NCBI RefSeq assembly: GCF_014200405.1
Contig: NZ_JACHBQ010000001.1
Coordinates: 2,418,001-2,482,000, forward strand
Length of the DNA stretch: 64,000 bases
Source of the DNA: Cryobacterium roopkundense
GTDB taxonomy: Bacteria; Actinomycetota; Actinomycetes; Actinomycetales; Microbacteriaceae
Direction of reading: 5' to 3'
Position 1 is the stretch's first letter, and the number at the start of each line of letters is the position of its first letter. Both the position numbers and the translations under genes were made by a program. Of the stretch, positions 8,921-16,917 are shown one piece after another. Under the pieces are notes generated by a model, which ran no database searches, was not told the origin of the DNA, and was given only the letters and a program-made list of their open reading frames with translations.

Positions 8921-9070
8921 ATGACCTCGACGCGAATCACCTCCACCACGGGCACTGCTCCCCTTGAGCTCAGCGTCAACGGCGCCACCGTTCACATCCA
9001 CGCAGAAGACGGAAGCGGGCAGGTCTACGTGATCGCCGAGCTCATCGCAGCGTTGCGAGTTGCAGCGTGA
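8921..9070 (+). CDS. Small protein upstream of the integrase, unknown function
   Basis: 49 residues, beginning MTSTRITSTTG and ending ELIAALRVAA. ATG at 8921 follows an A/T-rich tract (ataagatacttat) that could hold a -10 box. The stop TGA overlaps the GTG start of the integrase by GTGA, so translation of the two is probably coupled. No family recognised. Confidence 0.5.
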   Translation: MTSTRITSTTGTAPLELSVNGATVHIHAEDGSGQVYVIAELIAALRVAA

Positions 9071-10527
9071 AGGCCGGGATTTACGCCCGCATCAGTCAAG
9101 ACATAGCGGGCACCGAACTCGGTGTGACACGCCAACAGGACGACTGCCGAGCCGAAGCCACACGTCGCGGATGGGAAATCGCGCGCACGTACGTCGACAA
9201 CGACATCAGTGCAACCCGCTCGAAAGTTCGTCCCGAATATCAGCGGATGCTCGACGATGTGGCAAGTGGCTTGATCGATGCACTCGTCGTCTGGGATATC
9301 GACCGCTTGACCAGAACGCCGCGAGAGCTCGAAGACGTTATCGACCTCGCAGACAAGTTCGGGCTCGCGCTCGCCAATGTCGGCGGTGATATCGACCTGT
9401 CGACCTCAGACGGGCGCATGATGGCACGAATCAAGGGCACGCTTGCGCGGCGTGAGGTTGAGCAGATGTCCAAGCGTCTCAAGCGCAAGTTTCAGGAGAA
9501 GGCCGAGAAGGGCGAACCTCACGGTTACAGCCCCTACGGATTCCGGCGTGTTCCAACGCTCGACGCGGGCGGCAACATCGTCGGGAACATTGGCCGTGAC
9601 GAGGTTGACGAGTTCGAGGGTGGGATCATACGCGAGGCCGCGCGCCGAATTCTCGATCACGAATCCCTCCGGTCTGTCGTGATGGACTTCAACGAGCGCG
9701 ACATTCACGGACCCAAGGCGATCGCCTGGAACTCTACGATCCTGCGCCAAATCCTCATGCGCCCAGCCAATGCGGGCCTGCGCCAATACCAGGGCAAGGT
9801 GATCGGGAAGGCGACCACCGAAGCAATCTATCCCGAGGCGACATACAGCGAACTCGTGGCACTGCTCACCGACCCATCGCGCAAATCGAACCACGCCGGC
9901 CCCGGGTACAAGTACCTTCTCAGCGGCGTTGCCATTTGCGGGCTCTGTGGTGGACTCATGCGCCGCCAAATGGGCAAAACGGTAGTCAGTAAGCGGACGG
10001 GCAATTCGAAGCGCCAGCCCGCGTCCTACAACTGCGCGATGTGCTTCAAGGTGCGCCGCAAGCAGGACGACGTGGACGCGCTCGTGACAGGGGTGATCAT
10101 TGCCCGACTGTCGATGCCGGACGCCATTGATATGTTCGCGGTAAATGACACCGCTACGGCCCAGAAATCCCTTGCAGAGATGAACGCCATCGATGCCAAG
10201 CTGGATATCGCCGCGGATCAATTCGCCGAAGACATCATCACGGCCGCGCAACTCAAGCGGATCACGGCACGTTTGCGCGCTGCCAGGGTGACCGCCAACC
10301 GGTCATTCAGGGCAGCCCAACCTCAGACCACGGTAGCTAGCCTCGTCGGCGGTGACGTTGCCGGCAAATGGGCGGAACTCCCTCTCGACGCCCAGCGCGC
10401 GGTCGTGCTCGATCTCGTTTCCGTAAAGATCATGCCATCCGGCAGCGGCAAAGCATTCGATCCAGACGACATCGTTGTCCAATGGAACGACCACAAGAAC
10501 TTAGCTGCGGTTGACCCGCAGTTATGA
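9067..10527 (+). CDS. Large serine recombinase (integrase)
   Basis: 486 residues. The N-terminal resolvase domain (about 1-150) has the catalytic Ser10 in IYARISQD and the conserved Arg residues in DRLTRTPRELED. The recombinase domain (about 160-280) contains YSPYGFRRV. A zinc ribbon follows (CGLCGG near residue 298, CAMC near 326) and then a C-terminal coiled region. The family cuts at a 2-bp core and integrates in one direction unless a directionality factor is present. GTG at 9067 gives the expected MKAGIYARIS start. It is responsible for the insertion into tadC, being next to the left end. Confidence 0.93.
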   Translation: MKAGIYARISQDIAGTELGVTRQQDDCRAEATRRGWEIARTYVDNDISATRSKVRPEYQRMLDDVASGLIDALVVWDIDRLTRTPRELEDVIDLADKFGLALANVGGDIDLSTSDGRMMARIKGTLARREVEQMSKRLKRKFQEKAEKGEPHGYSPYGFRRVPTLDAGGNIVGNIGRDEVDEFEGGIIREAARRILDHESLRSVVMDFNERDIHGPKAIAWNSTILRQILMRPANAGLRQYQGKVIGKATTEAIYPEATYSELVALLTDPSRKSNHAGPGYKYLLSGVAICGLCGGLMRRQMGKTVVSKRTGNSKRQPASYNCAMCFKVRRKQDDVDALVTGVIIARLSMPDAIDMFAVNDTATAQKSLAEMNAIDAKLDIAADQFAEDIITAAQLKRITARLRAARVTANRSFRAAQPQTTVASLVGGDVAGKWAELPLDAQRAVVLDLVSVKIMPSGSGKAFDPDDIVVQWNDHKNLAAVDPQL

Positions 10528-10595
10528 AAGTGCCCCCGTGCTGGTCCAACAGCGCGAGGGCGAGATCCGCAACACCAACTAGAGGAATACGAACC

Positions 10596-11084
10596 ATGGA
10601 CACACTAACCGGAAACAATGTGGGGGGAACCACCATGAACACAATTAACATGCCCGAAGGCACGATCCCATTCGCGTGCTCCATCGAAGGATGTGTCGGG
10701 CCTACCTATGACCCGGAGAGTCACGCGGAGGCAGATGCCCTATTGAATCTGCATAACGCCGTTGCCTACGAGAACGACCTGCTCGAGGTCACCCCGGCCA
10801 TGTTCACCGCGACCGAGGGCAGATGGATACTCTCGGTGGAAATCGCCAACGAGATGACGCCGGCAGAAGCGATCGCAGCCGCCGACGAATTGCATCGTCA
10901 GGCCGAACGAGTGCAGGCGCTGAACGATGCCGTGGAAGCTCAGGCATGGTTTGACACACACCCGAATCCGCTCGGCGAATCGGTGTCCAGCGTCATGTAC
11001 GAATTCCGGGACCGGCGCGCAGCGCTGATGATCATCGTGGCGCGGTGCTCACTGCTACCAGCGCTTCCGATCATCACCGCCTAA
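10596..11084 (+). CDS. Hypothetical element protein
   Basis: 162 residues from ATG 10596 (AGAGGA nine bases upstream). An ATG at 10635 with GGGGGAA upstream would give 149. An early segment, PFACSIEGCVGPTYDP, has two Cys that could bind metal. A helical middle part (MTPAEAIAAADELHRQAERV) follows. No family recognised. It is the first gene after the integrase. Confidence 0.6.
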   Translation: MDTLTGNNVGGTTMNTINMPEGTIPFACSIEGCVGPTYDPESHAEADALLNLHNAVAYENDLLEVTPAMFTATEGRWILSVEIANEMTPAEAIAAADELHRQAERVQALNDAVEAQAWFDTHPNPLGESVSSVMYEFRDRRAALMIIVARCSLLPALPIITA

Positions 11085-11180
11085 CGCACGCTCGACAACG
11101 CCCCGACCTGCGAGAGTGGGCCGGGGCACCACAAAGGGGGGTCCCCCCGTTGACACCACCGCGGTAGCTTGAATCACCAA

Positions 11181-11256
11181 GTCGCTGTAGCTCAGTGGAT
11201 AGAGCGAACGTTTTCTAAGCGTGCTGTCGGAGGTTCGAATCCTCCCAGCGACACCA
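11181..11256 (+). tRNA. tRNA-Arg (TCT), element-borne
   Basis: 76 nt including encoded CCA. The acceptor stem GTCGCTG pairs with CAGCGAC. The D-arm is GCTC-AGTGGATA-GAGC. The anticodon loop TTTCTAA places TCT at 11214-11216. The T-arm is GGAGG-TTCGAAT-CCTCC. The anticodon stem is imperfect (A27-G43 mismatch, T31-G39). It decodes AGA, a rare codon in high-GC hosts. It lies within the integrated element, so it is cargo, not the integration site. Confidence 0.9.
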
Positions 11257-11278
11257 AGATCGACACTGAAGGAACCAC

Positions 11279-11740
11279 ATGCCAAACAACCACTCCAGCC
11301 AGCCGAACCAGAAGCCCACGATATCGGCTGACCCCGAAGCAACATTCGTCTCGATCTACTGCCTAGACGTGTCCCACGACGGCGAGAAGGTGCCGGTCCG
11401 TACGTTCCGACCGTTCGGCGTCACGGAGATTGACGGCGAACAGGTTGTGCAGTGGGCCGAATCCCGACCGGGTTACCAGTCCAACGCGAGTGACACTCTA
11501 GCTCCGCTCAAGGGGCACGCTACGCAATTCCTGCGCGGCAACGAGTACCTACCCGAGGTCAGTGCGCAGCAGTCGCCCGAGGGTGTCGAGCGTTCGCGAA
11601 TCAGCCTGGTCTGCCCCAGACATTCGGCACCTCGCCTAGTTCGCCGCGCCGAGGCTCTGGACCCGATCTTTTCCAAGCTGGCGCAGTTCAGGATCTCTGA
11701 GATCGAGCTGGGCCTCTTCATTCGGCGAGTTGGCAAGTAG
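11279..11740 (+). CDS. Hypothetical element protein
   Basis: 153 residues. ATG at 11279 has GAAGGAA upstream. No transmembrane segment, no recognised domain. The middle is polar with a single Cys (SLVCPRHS), and the C-terminus is basic (FIRRVGK). It follows the tRNA by 22 bp. Confidence 0.55.
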   Translation: MPNNHSSQPNQKPTISADPEATFVSIYCLDVSHDGEKVPVRTFRPFGVTEIDGEQVVQWAESRPGYQSNASDTLAPLKGHATQFLRGNEYLPEVSAQQSPEGVERSRISLVCPRHSAPRLVRRAEALDPIFSKLAQFRISEIELGLFIRRVGK

Positions 11741-11809
11741 CTTGCGATCAAGGTGCTAGAGTGTAAGCGAACCAAGGCGGGCGTCTGATCGGCCTAAAGT
11801 TCTAAACAC

Positions 11810-11853
11810 AGCCTCCCAGCAGAGGAAGATTCTCCCTGCTCGGAGGCTTTCTC
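11810..11853 (+). terminator. Strong hairpin, probable terminator
   Basis: AGCCTCC (11810-11816) pairs with GGAGGCT (11842-11848). The inner arms are AGCAG/CTGCT, and TTCTC follows the stem. It lies 70 bp after the preceding gene. The right arm holds GGAGG, the only Shine-Dalgarno candidate for the short ORF that follows, so the structure could instead control translation. Confidence 0.55.
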
Positions 11854-12069
11854 ATTTCCACCTCAACGATAGGCCGCGCACGAGTCGCGTCCCTCTCCCG
11901 CTCACGATCATCTGACGATCCTGATCTCATCGAAGCGCGGCGCGAACTCGCAGCCGCGAACCTAACCGCGTACATTACGCGCGTGGTGGCGGCTGCACCG
12001 CCTTTCACCCCTGAACAGCGCGAACGACTCACCTCGCTTCTGCGACCCATCGGCGGTGCAGCGGCATGA
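11854..12069 (+). CDS. Small helical phage-type protein with a possible ATT start
   Basis: An open frame with no ATG, GTG or TTG. From the ATT at 11854 (GGAGG eight bases upstream) it encodes 71 residues. The C-terminal part, EARRELAAANLTAYITRVV then PPFTPEQRERLTSLLRP, closely resembles the small helical proteins that sit just upstream of primase genes in actinophages and integrated elements. The stop overlaps the next start by ATGA. The true start is uncertain; coding potential is supported by the conserved-looking end and coupling. Confidence 0.55.
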   Translation: MSTSTIGRARVASLSRSRSSDDPDLIEARRELAAANLTAYITRVVAAAPPFTPEQRERLTSLLRPIGGAAA

Positions 12070-12482
12070 GCGCAGAAAAAAACCGGCCCGCGGGAACGGG
12101 ACCGGCTGAAATTCTCGCTGGCGGCTCGAATACCTCAATCGTATCGGCAGAACCCGCCATACCCGTAGAACCCACGGGCTTGATCGGCTGCACTGTCGAG
12201 AAGCCCCTCGACGCAGCCTTATGGCGCTTGCGCTCCGGCGAGATCGGCCTCGAAGACCTCACACCAGGCCTAGCGGGATTCTGCACCCTGAGCCACGCGG
12301 ATGGGTACGCGGCGGGATTCACGGCGGGTGTGGCATCTGTCGCAGTCGAATTGCGGCAGGCCATTTCAGATCGTGACCGGTATTACCGCGCGGCATTCGC
12401 TCCTATGCAGCCAATCAAGCCCGGCCCGTCATACGCTGAGCTCGAGAAGCGCCGCCACACGTTCGCAGGGGTGGCCGAATGA
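12066..12482 (+). CDS. Hypothetical element protein upstream of the primase-like gene
   Basis: 138 residues. The start overlaps the preceding stop (ATGA), and the stop overlaps the next start. The segment HADGYAAGFTAGVASVAVEL is a helix typical of small phage proteins. The C-terminus SYAELEKRRHTFAGVAE is charged. No function can be assigned. The tight coupling suggests it acts with the DUF3631 ATPase. Confidence 0.6.
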   Translation: MSAEKNRPAGTGPAEILAGGSNTSIVSAEPAIPVEPTGLIGCTVEKPLDAALWRLRSGEIGLEDLTPGLAGFCTLSHADGYAAGFTAGVASVAVELRQAISDRDRYYRAAFAPMQPIKPGPSYAELEKRRHTFAGVAE

Positions 12483-13828
12483 GCGCGCCGGTCGCGTTCT
12501 CAGACGGTTCGACGGTTCACGACGGCTCTAGCGGTTCAATACTGGGGTCTACCTTGACCGGCGTCAGGACCTGGCTCGCTCGATTCATCTCCGTTCCCGA
12601 CGACATCGACCTCGACCTACTCGCACTCTGGGCCGCACACACTCACGTTGCGCTCGAGACGTACTCGACACCGCGCCTGGTCCTCGACTCCACGATGCCG
12701 GGGAGCGGCAAGACTACCGTCCTCGAGCACATGCAGCGTCTCTGCTACGCGCCCATTCAGGCAGCGTCGATCTCATCCCCGGCGCTGCTCGCCCGAATGC
12801 TTTCCAAAGGGATTAGAACGATCCTGATTGACGAGGTAGACCGCTCACTCGACCCGAAGAAACCCGGCGTTGAAGACCTTATAGCCATTCTCAACAGCGG
12901 GTACAAGCGCGGCGCCACTCGCCCAGTGCTCGTACCGGTCAAGGGCGGGGACTGGGACGTTGCGGAGATGTCCACCTACGCGCCCGTAGCGATGGCGGGC
13001 AACTCTCCCCACCTGCCCGACGACACTCGCTCACGCTCTATTCGCGTGCTGCTCATGCCTGATCTCTACGGAGTTGTTGAGTCCTCCGACTGGGAAGAGA
13101 TTGAGCCGGATGCACGCGACCACGCCGAAGCACTCGCCAACGCGATGGAGAGCGCACGCGAGTTCATCCGCACGGTGCGCCCTGCCCTGCCCGAGGGTTG
13201 CGTCGGTCGCATGAAGGAGAAGTGGAACCCGTTGATGCGTGTGGCTGCTGCTGCTGGCGGCACATGGCCGGTCGTCGTGACGCAGCTAATCGAGCGTGAC
13301 ATTCAAGAAGTCGAGATGGAACGAGAAGAAGGCCTGATGAAACTCCCACCCCAGATGGTCATGCTCATGGATCTCTACGCAGCATGGCCCGAGGACGAGC
13401 ATTTCGTGAACGCGAACGAGCTCGTGCGCCGCCTCATCCAGCGCAACCCCGACTACTGGGACACGGCGAGCGCCTACGGCCGGGCCCTCACCGTGCAGCG
13501 ACTCGGCAGGACTCTCGTGCAGATCAAGATCAGGTCCTCGAAGAACTCGCGGGACCAGCGCGGATATGCCCGCGCCGACTTCCTCAAGTCCTGGCGACAG
13601 TCCGGCATCATCCCCCGTATTGAACCGGTGGAACCGTCTGGAAGCGGAGAAGCGTCTGCCAATACCCCTGTATTCGAACCGGTGGAACCGTCGCAGACCG
13701 TCGAACCGGCTACAGCCCGCACCATCTGCCGCGTCTGCTCCGCTCCCCTGCTCGCTCCAGCATCACGCGCCGCGGGGATCTGTGGGAAGCGCAACCCCGA
13801 GCACGATGCCGAGCGGGTCGCAGCATGA
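12479..13828 (+). CDS. DUF3631-type primase/helicase-like ATPase
   Basis: 449 residues. Walker A is STMPGSGKTTVLE near residue 78 and Walker B is ILIDEVDRSLDP near residue 118. The DUF3631 region spans about 60-340. The family replaces or assists replicative helicases and primases in actinobacterial phages and satellites, so replication of the excised element is the likely role. The C-terminus has a candidate zinc site (CRVCSAPLLAP ... CGKRNPEHD). A proline-rich linker near 380-405 is encoded by direct repeats. The start ATG overlaps the previous stop. Confidence 0.78.
   Translation: MSAPVAFSDGSTVHDGSSGSILGSTLTGVRTWLARFISVPDDIDLDLLALWAAHTHVALETYSTPRLVLDSTMPGSGKTTVLEHMQRLCYAPIQAASISSPALLARMLSKGIRTILIDEVDRSLDPKKPGVEDLIAILNSGYKRGATRPVLVPVKGGDWDVAEMSTYAPVAMAGNSPHLPDDTRSRSIRVLLMPDLYGVVESSDWEEIEPDARDHAEALANAMESAREFIRTVRPALPEGCVGRMKEKWNPLMRVAAAAGGTWPVVVTQLIERDIQEVEMEREEGLMKLPPQMVMLMDLYAAWPEDEHFVNANELVRRLIQRNPDYWDTASAYGRALTVQRLGRTLVQIKIRSSKNSRDQRGYARADFLKSWRQSGIIPRIEPVEPSGSGEASANTPVFEPVEPSQTVEPATARTICRVCSAPLLAPASRAAGICGKRNPEHDAERVAA
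12504..12536 (+). repeat. GACGGTTC repeats at the 5' end of the DUF3631 gene
   Basis: Three GGTTC blocks within 33 bp inside the first codons (GACGGTTC twice, then GCGGTTC). Their inverse, GAACC, is repeated five times at the 3' end of the same gene. Confidence 0.6.
13621..13711 (+). repeat. GAACCGGTGGAACCGTC direct repeats
   Basis: The 17-mer GAACCGGTGGAACCGTC occurs at 13622-13638 and 13676-13692, and another GAACCGG follows at about 13703. It encodes repeated EPVEP in the protein and is the inverse of the blocks near 12510. It could be iteron-like. Confidence 0.6.
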
Positions 13829-14067
13829 GCCGCGCAACGGACGCCTACACGCGCCTTCAGGAAGCCATGACCACAACCGATCCCGAGTGCCAGCGTGACG
13901 AGCGATTCATCCGCGATGACCAGGCACCCGGTGAACTCGCGCCGCTCTGCCGAGCATGCCCCCTGTATGACCTCTGCGCCGAATACGCCGAACTTGCGCG
14001 CCCCATCGGCGGCATCTGGGCAGGCAAGCGCTACAACCGCAGCACGACCACGAAAGCGAAGTCATGA
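13825..14067 (+). CDS. WhiB-family iron-sulfur transcription factor
   Basis: 80 residues. The four cysteines C22, C42, C45 and C51 match the C-(n)-C-x2-C-x5-C ligand pattern for a 4Fe-4S cluster. GGIWAGKRY is the WhiB G-I/V-W turn followed by basic residues for DNA binding. WhiB proteins are restricted to actinobacteria and their phages; phage copies can interfere with the host sigma factor region 4. The start overlaps the preceding stop (ATGA). Confidence 0.88.
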   Translation: MSRATDAYTRLQEAMTTTDPECQRDERFIRDDQAPGELAPLCRACPLYDLCAEYAELARPIGGIWAGKRYNRSTTTKAKS

Positions 14068-14345
14068 GCCCGAGAATCCTGAATCGCCACCTCTGCGGCG
14101 CCACTCACACCAGCATCCGGAGCTTCATCGTCTGCTCCTTCCCGCGTGCAGTGGTTCGAGGGTCGGGGAAGTTCGGCGTCATCATCAAGTGCAGGGCCGT
14201 CGAGGTCATGCAATTCACGACGGTAGCCGAAGCCGTCGAGGCCAAGCGACTGCTGGATGTCGTGAGTTGCGCCGCAGGGTGCCGGCGTGAACACGAGGTC
14301 GTGCAGTTCAATCCGAACTCCTCGCACCCAGGGAGTCCGAGTTGA
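14064..14345 (+). CDS. Hypothetical element protein
   Basis: 93 residues, with five Cys including a CAAGC pattern near the C-terminus. The start overlaps the WhiB stop and the stop overlaps the next start, so it belongs to a coupled gene string. No family recognised. Confidence 0.5.
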   Translation: MSPRILNRHLCGATHTSIRSFIVCSFPRAVVRGSGKFGVIIKCRAVEVMQFTTVAEAVEAKRLLDVVSCAAGCRREHEVVQFNPNSSHPGSPS

Positions 14346-14740
14346 ACGCGCGACCTCCGACCGCGTACGTGCATACGGGAACGATGGTCATCATGCCCGC
14401 GCGCATCGCCGCGATGCTCGAACGACATGCACGCCTCGATGAGTTGCGGATCTCGGCTCGCGGTGTCGACGCCGAGTTCGATGCCGTCATGGTCGCGTTC
14501 CACATTGCAGCGACGGAGTGGCGCACTACCGCACTCGGTAGGACTCAAGCGCCGAAGCCGGAAGCGGGCCCACTATCGGAATGGGTCAGCACCGCAGAAG
14601 CGGGGTCAGCCCTCCACATCACCACGCGCGCCGTCGTCCTCGCAATCTCTGAAGGACGAATACGCGCAAACAAAGTCAGCGGGAACTGGCGCATCGCACG
14701 CGAAGACCTCGAACACCACAAAGCCGCACGAGCGGCCTGA
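14342..14740 (+). CDS. HTH (excisionase-like) domain protein
   Basis: 132 residues from a TTG start at 14342 that overlaps the previous stop. The C-terminal half has a MerR/excisionase-type winged helix: WVSTAEAGSALHITTRAVVL, then ISEGRIRANKVSGNWRIARED. Such domains act as excision factors, repressors or terminase small subunits. The exact role is not decidable. The N-terminal half is helical with no recognised domain. Confidence 0.65.
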   Translation: MNARPPTAYVHTGTMVIMPARIAAMLERHARLDELRISARGVDAEFDAVMVAFHIAATEWRTTALGRTQAPKPEAGPLSEWVSTAEAGSALHITTRAVVLAISEGRIRANKVSGNWRIAREDLEHHKAARAA

Positions 14741-14755
14741 ACATTGGATCAGCAC

Positions 14756-15616
14756 ATGAGCATCAACTACACCCCCACCGCCGAAGCCATCAGCCGCCGA
14801 GACGCCGAAGACCGCGCCAGCCGCATCCACGACCAGGACGAAGCCGTTGCCCTGCTCAAGAGTGCCGACCGGAACAGTGACCGTGGACTCGGCTTCGCCA
14901 TCCGCAGGCGCGCCACCATGTTCTCGTGGGACCTCACCGGGCAGACCAACGGCACCCTTGCCAACGACCTGAACACCGAGTTCCGCGCGATCGTCACGGC
15001 ACACAAGGCCTACGGTCAGGGCATCCGCCAGGACCTCGACGCCCGCGCCGTGAGCGCCGAGTATGCGAAGGACCTCATGGAAGCCGGGGACTTTGCGCAC
15101 CGCCTCGACACCGTACTCGAGCGCGCCGTCACCAACCGTGATCAGGCGGTGAAGTCATTCGAGGGCACCATCGCCGCGATCACCACACCCACCGGAACAG
15201 CAGAACAGCAGCTTCTCGTTGAGATCCGCGCCGGTCGTGTGTGGGACCGCCTCACCCGTGAGCTCGACGTGATCAAGGACCCGGCCAGCGCCATGAGCCT
15301 GATCACCACGCGCATCCTCACCGCCGACCCTGCCGAGCTGTCCGTCATCGTCAGTGACGCACCGTCGTACCTCATCGGTCGTGGCCTGCCCAACGCCAAG
15401 ACCAGCATCGTCGCCACGCTGGCACAGAGCCACCCCGCAGTGTCCAAGGCCTATGACCGCATGAACGCCGCCGAGCGCCTGCTCATCGGTGCGCGGTCCA
15501 ACCACCGCCGCCTCACCTCGCGCATTGTCGCTGTCCCGAGCAGCTACAAGGTCGAGCCCGCCGGCACGGAACTCAAGCGCTCGAGCAGCTACACCGACCT
15601 CACCCTCATCAAGTAA
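14756..15616 (+). CDS. Hypothetical element protein, 286 residues
   Basis: Mostly alpha-helical and polar, with no signal peptide or transmembrane segment. It begins SINYTPTAEAISRRDAEDRA. It resembles in composition phage proteins of the early-to-structural boundary, but no fold is recognised. The ATG at 14756 is preferred over a TTG at 14744. Being the largest unknown gene in a satellite-like element, it is a candidate for helper interaction, but that is speculation. Confidence 0.55.
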   Translation: MSINYTPTAEAISRRDAEDRASRIHDQDEAVALLKSADRNSDRGLGFAIRRRATMFSWDLTGQTNGTLANDLNTEFRAIVTAHKAYGQGIRQDLDARAVSAEYAKDLMEAGDFAHRLDTVLERAVTNRDQAVKSFEGTIAAITTPTGTAEQQLLVEIRAGRVWDRLTRELDVIKDPASAMSLITTRILTADPAELSVIVSDAPSYLIGRGLPNAKTSIVATLAQSHPAVSKAYDRMNAAERLLIGARSNHRRLTSRIVAVPSSYKVEPAGTELKRSSSYTDLTLIK

Positions 15617-15623
15617 TAGCCCG

Positions 15624-15974
15624 ATGCGCGTCTGTTCAGTGAGTGGCTGCCCAAAAATCTACGAGGGCACCAAGTCCCGCTGCCCCCTGCACACCAAGGC
15701 AGGTGACCGGGCACGAGGTACCACCAAAGAGCGGGGTTATTCGGGCGCCGGTCACCGCGGGTTTCGTGACGCCATTCTCGAACGTGATCCGATTTGCGTA
15801 ATTTGCAAGGCTGCTGAAAGTTCAGTCGCTGATCATTACCCGCTGAGTCGTCGCGATCTCGTTGACGCAGGCATGGATCCTAACGATCCCTCGAATGGTC
15901 GCGGCTTATGCAAAACCGACCATGACCGTGAGACGGCACGAGCTCAGCCCGGAGGTTGGAATGACCGAGGCTAA
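15624..15974 (+). CDS. HNH endonuclease
   Basis: 116 residues. The core has two zinc-type pairs and the HNH residues: CVICKAAESSVADHYPLSR, then NGRGLCKTDHDRET. An N-terminal Cys-rich part (CSVSGCPKI ... CPLH) is common in phage HNH proteins. These are often encoded next to terS and needed for cos cleavage with the large terminase. Here it is followed after 160 bp by the small terminase gene. Confidence 0.85.
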   Translation: MRVCSVSGCPKIYEGTKSRCPLHTKAGDRARGTTKERGYSGAGHRGFRDAILERDPICVICKAAESSVADHYPLSRRDLVDAGMDPNDPSNGRGLCKTDHDRETARAQPGGWNDRG

Positions 15975-16135
15975 GCACTCTTGGACAGCGACCCGAGGGC
16001 GTCAGTCAGGCACAAGGCCCGTGGCGGGACCCTCTCTCCGCTTCTCTAAGGCGCGACCGACGGAGAGGGCTGCCCGGTCACGATGCGTACGGAGCCCCCA
16101 ATTGTCCCCCACCTCGACACCCCGAAAGGCACCCA
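15975..16135 (+). other. Gap between HNH and terS, candidate cos/pac region
   Basis: A non-coding stretch with an interrupted inverted repeat (CTCTCCG near 16034 and CGGAGAG near 16061). In many phages with the HNH-terS order the packaging site is in or near this gap. There is no direct evidence of cutting here. Confidence 0.3.
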
Positions 16136-16552
16136 TTGACCAAGCCCGCGACTGAGACCGCGACGAAGCTCTTGCCCGACCCCCCAACCGTGCTCGGCGA
16201 TCGTGGCCGCACGCTTTGGGCACAGATCCATGAGACCTACGAATTCGACCCGCAAGACACCAACCTCGTGATCGAGGTGTGCCGCACCCTCGACACGATC
16301 GACACGCTCGCCGCGGCCATTGCTGCGGATGGGGTCATGGTCACTGGCTCTCAGGGCCAGCTCGTCATGAACGGGGCGGTCGGTGAACTCCGTCAGCAGC
16401 AGGCTGCGTATGCCCGTCTCGTGACGATGTTGAACCTGAATGCCGCGGCGACTGGTTCGGCTTTGATCACGGCGACTTCTGCCAGTGCATCCGCTGCGGC
16501 GAATGCTCGTTGGTCCAAGGTCGCTCAGGCTAAGCGGGCCAATCGTGGCTAG
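16136..16552 (+). CDS. Phage terminase small subunit (P27 family)
   Basis: 138 residues from a TTG start with AAAGG seven bases upstream. The features LGDRGRTLWAQIHETYEFDP and VIEVCRTLDTIDTLAAAIAA, then NGAVGELRQQQAAYARLV, match the P27 small terminase family. TerS recognises packaging sites and partners the large ATPase/nuclease subunit, which is absent from this element. A lone TerS is a hallmark of satellites that redirect a helper's packaging motor. Confidence 0.83.
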   Translation: MTKPATETATKLLPDPPTVLGDRGRTLWAQIHETYEFDPQDTNLVIEVCRTLDTIDTLAAAIAADGVMVTGSQGQLVMNGAVGELRQQQAAYARLVTMLNLNAAATGSALITATSASASAAANARWSKVAQAKRANRG

Positions 16553-16916
16553 GCTCCGTTCCGCTTCTGCTGCCACTGTCGCCGCCGGCTACACCCCGGC
16601 CGAGCTGCTCGATCCCCGTCATGCCGTCTGGACCAACCCGAAGCACGCCGCGCAGTGGATGGAAGATCACCACCTGAATTCGAGCGTGGCACGGATGCGG
16701 GATCTCCCCGGCCCGCTGAACCGTCACGGGCACGCCGCGCAGCAGTGGGCACACGCCCAAGGCCTAACCACGCGCTACCCCGGCGGCGGTGTCGGCATCG
16801 ACTGGCACCAGGTCAACGCGGCCGGCATTAATTGGGCAAGCGGCGCACGAATCATGGAAAAGCTCGAACATGCGGGCGTCACCATCACCAAAGACAACGA
16901 CACGAACGGATCTTGA
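16545..16916 (+). CDS. Hypothetical element protein
   Basis: 123 residues from a GTG start overlapping the terS stop by 8 bp. It contains VWTNPKHAAQWMEDHHLNSS and a His-rich segment (NRHGHAAQQWAHAQG). No recognised family. It lies where a large terminase gene would begin in a full phage. Confidence 0.5.
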   Translation: MARLRSASAATVAAGYTPAELLDPRHAVWTNPKHAAQWMEDHHLNSSVARMRDLPGPLNRHGHAAQQWAHAQGLTTRYPGGGVGIDWHQVNAAGINWASGARIMEKLEHAGVTITKDNDTNGS

Positions 16917-16917
16917 A

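Noticed and set aside
11181..11256. tRNA-Arg as the integration site of the element
   Set aside because: The tRNA is 2.3 kb inside the element, and the junctions lie in tadC with matching GGCAC.
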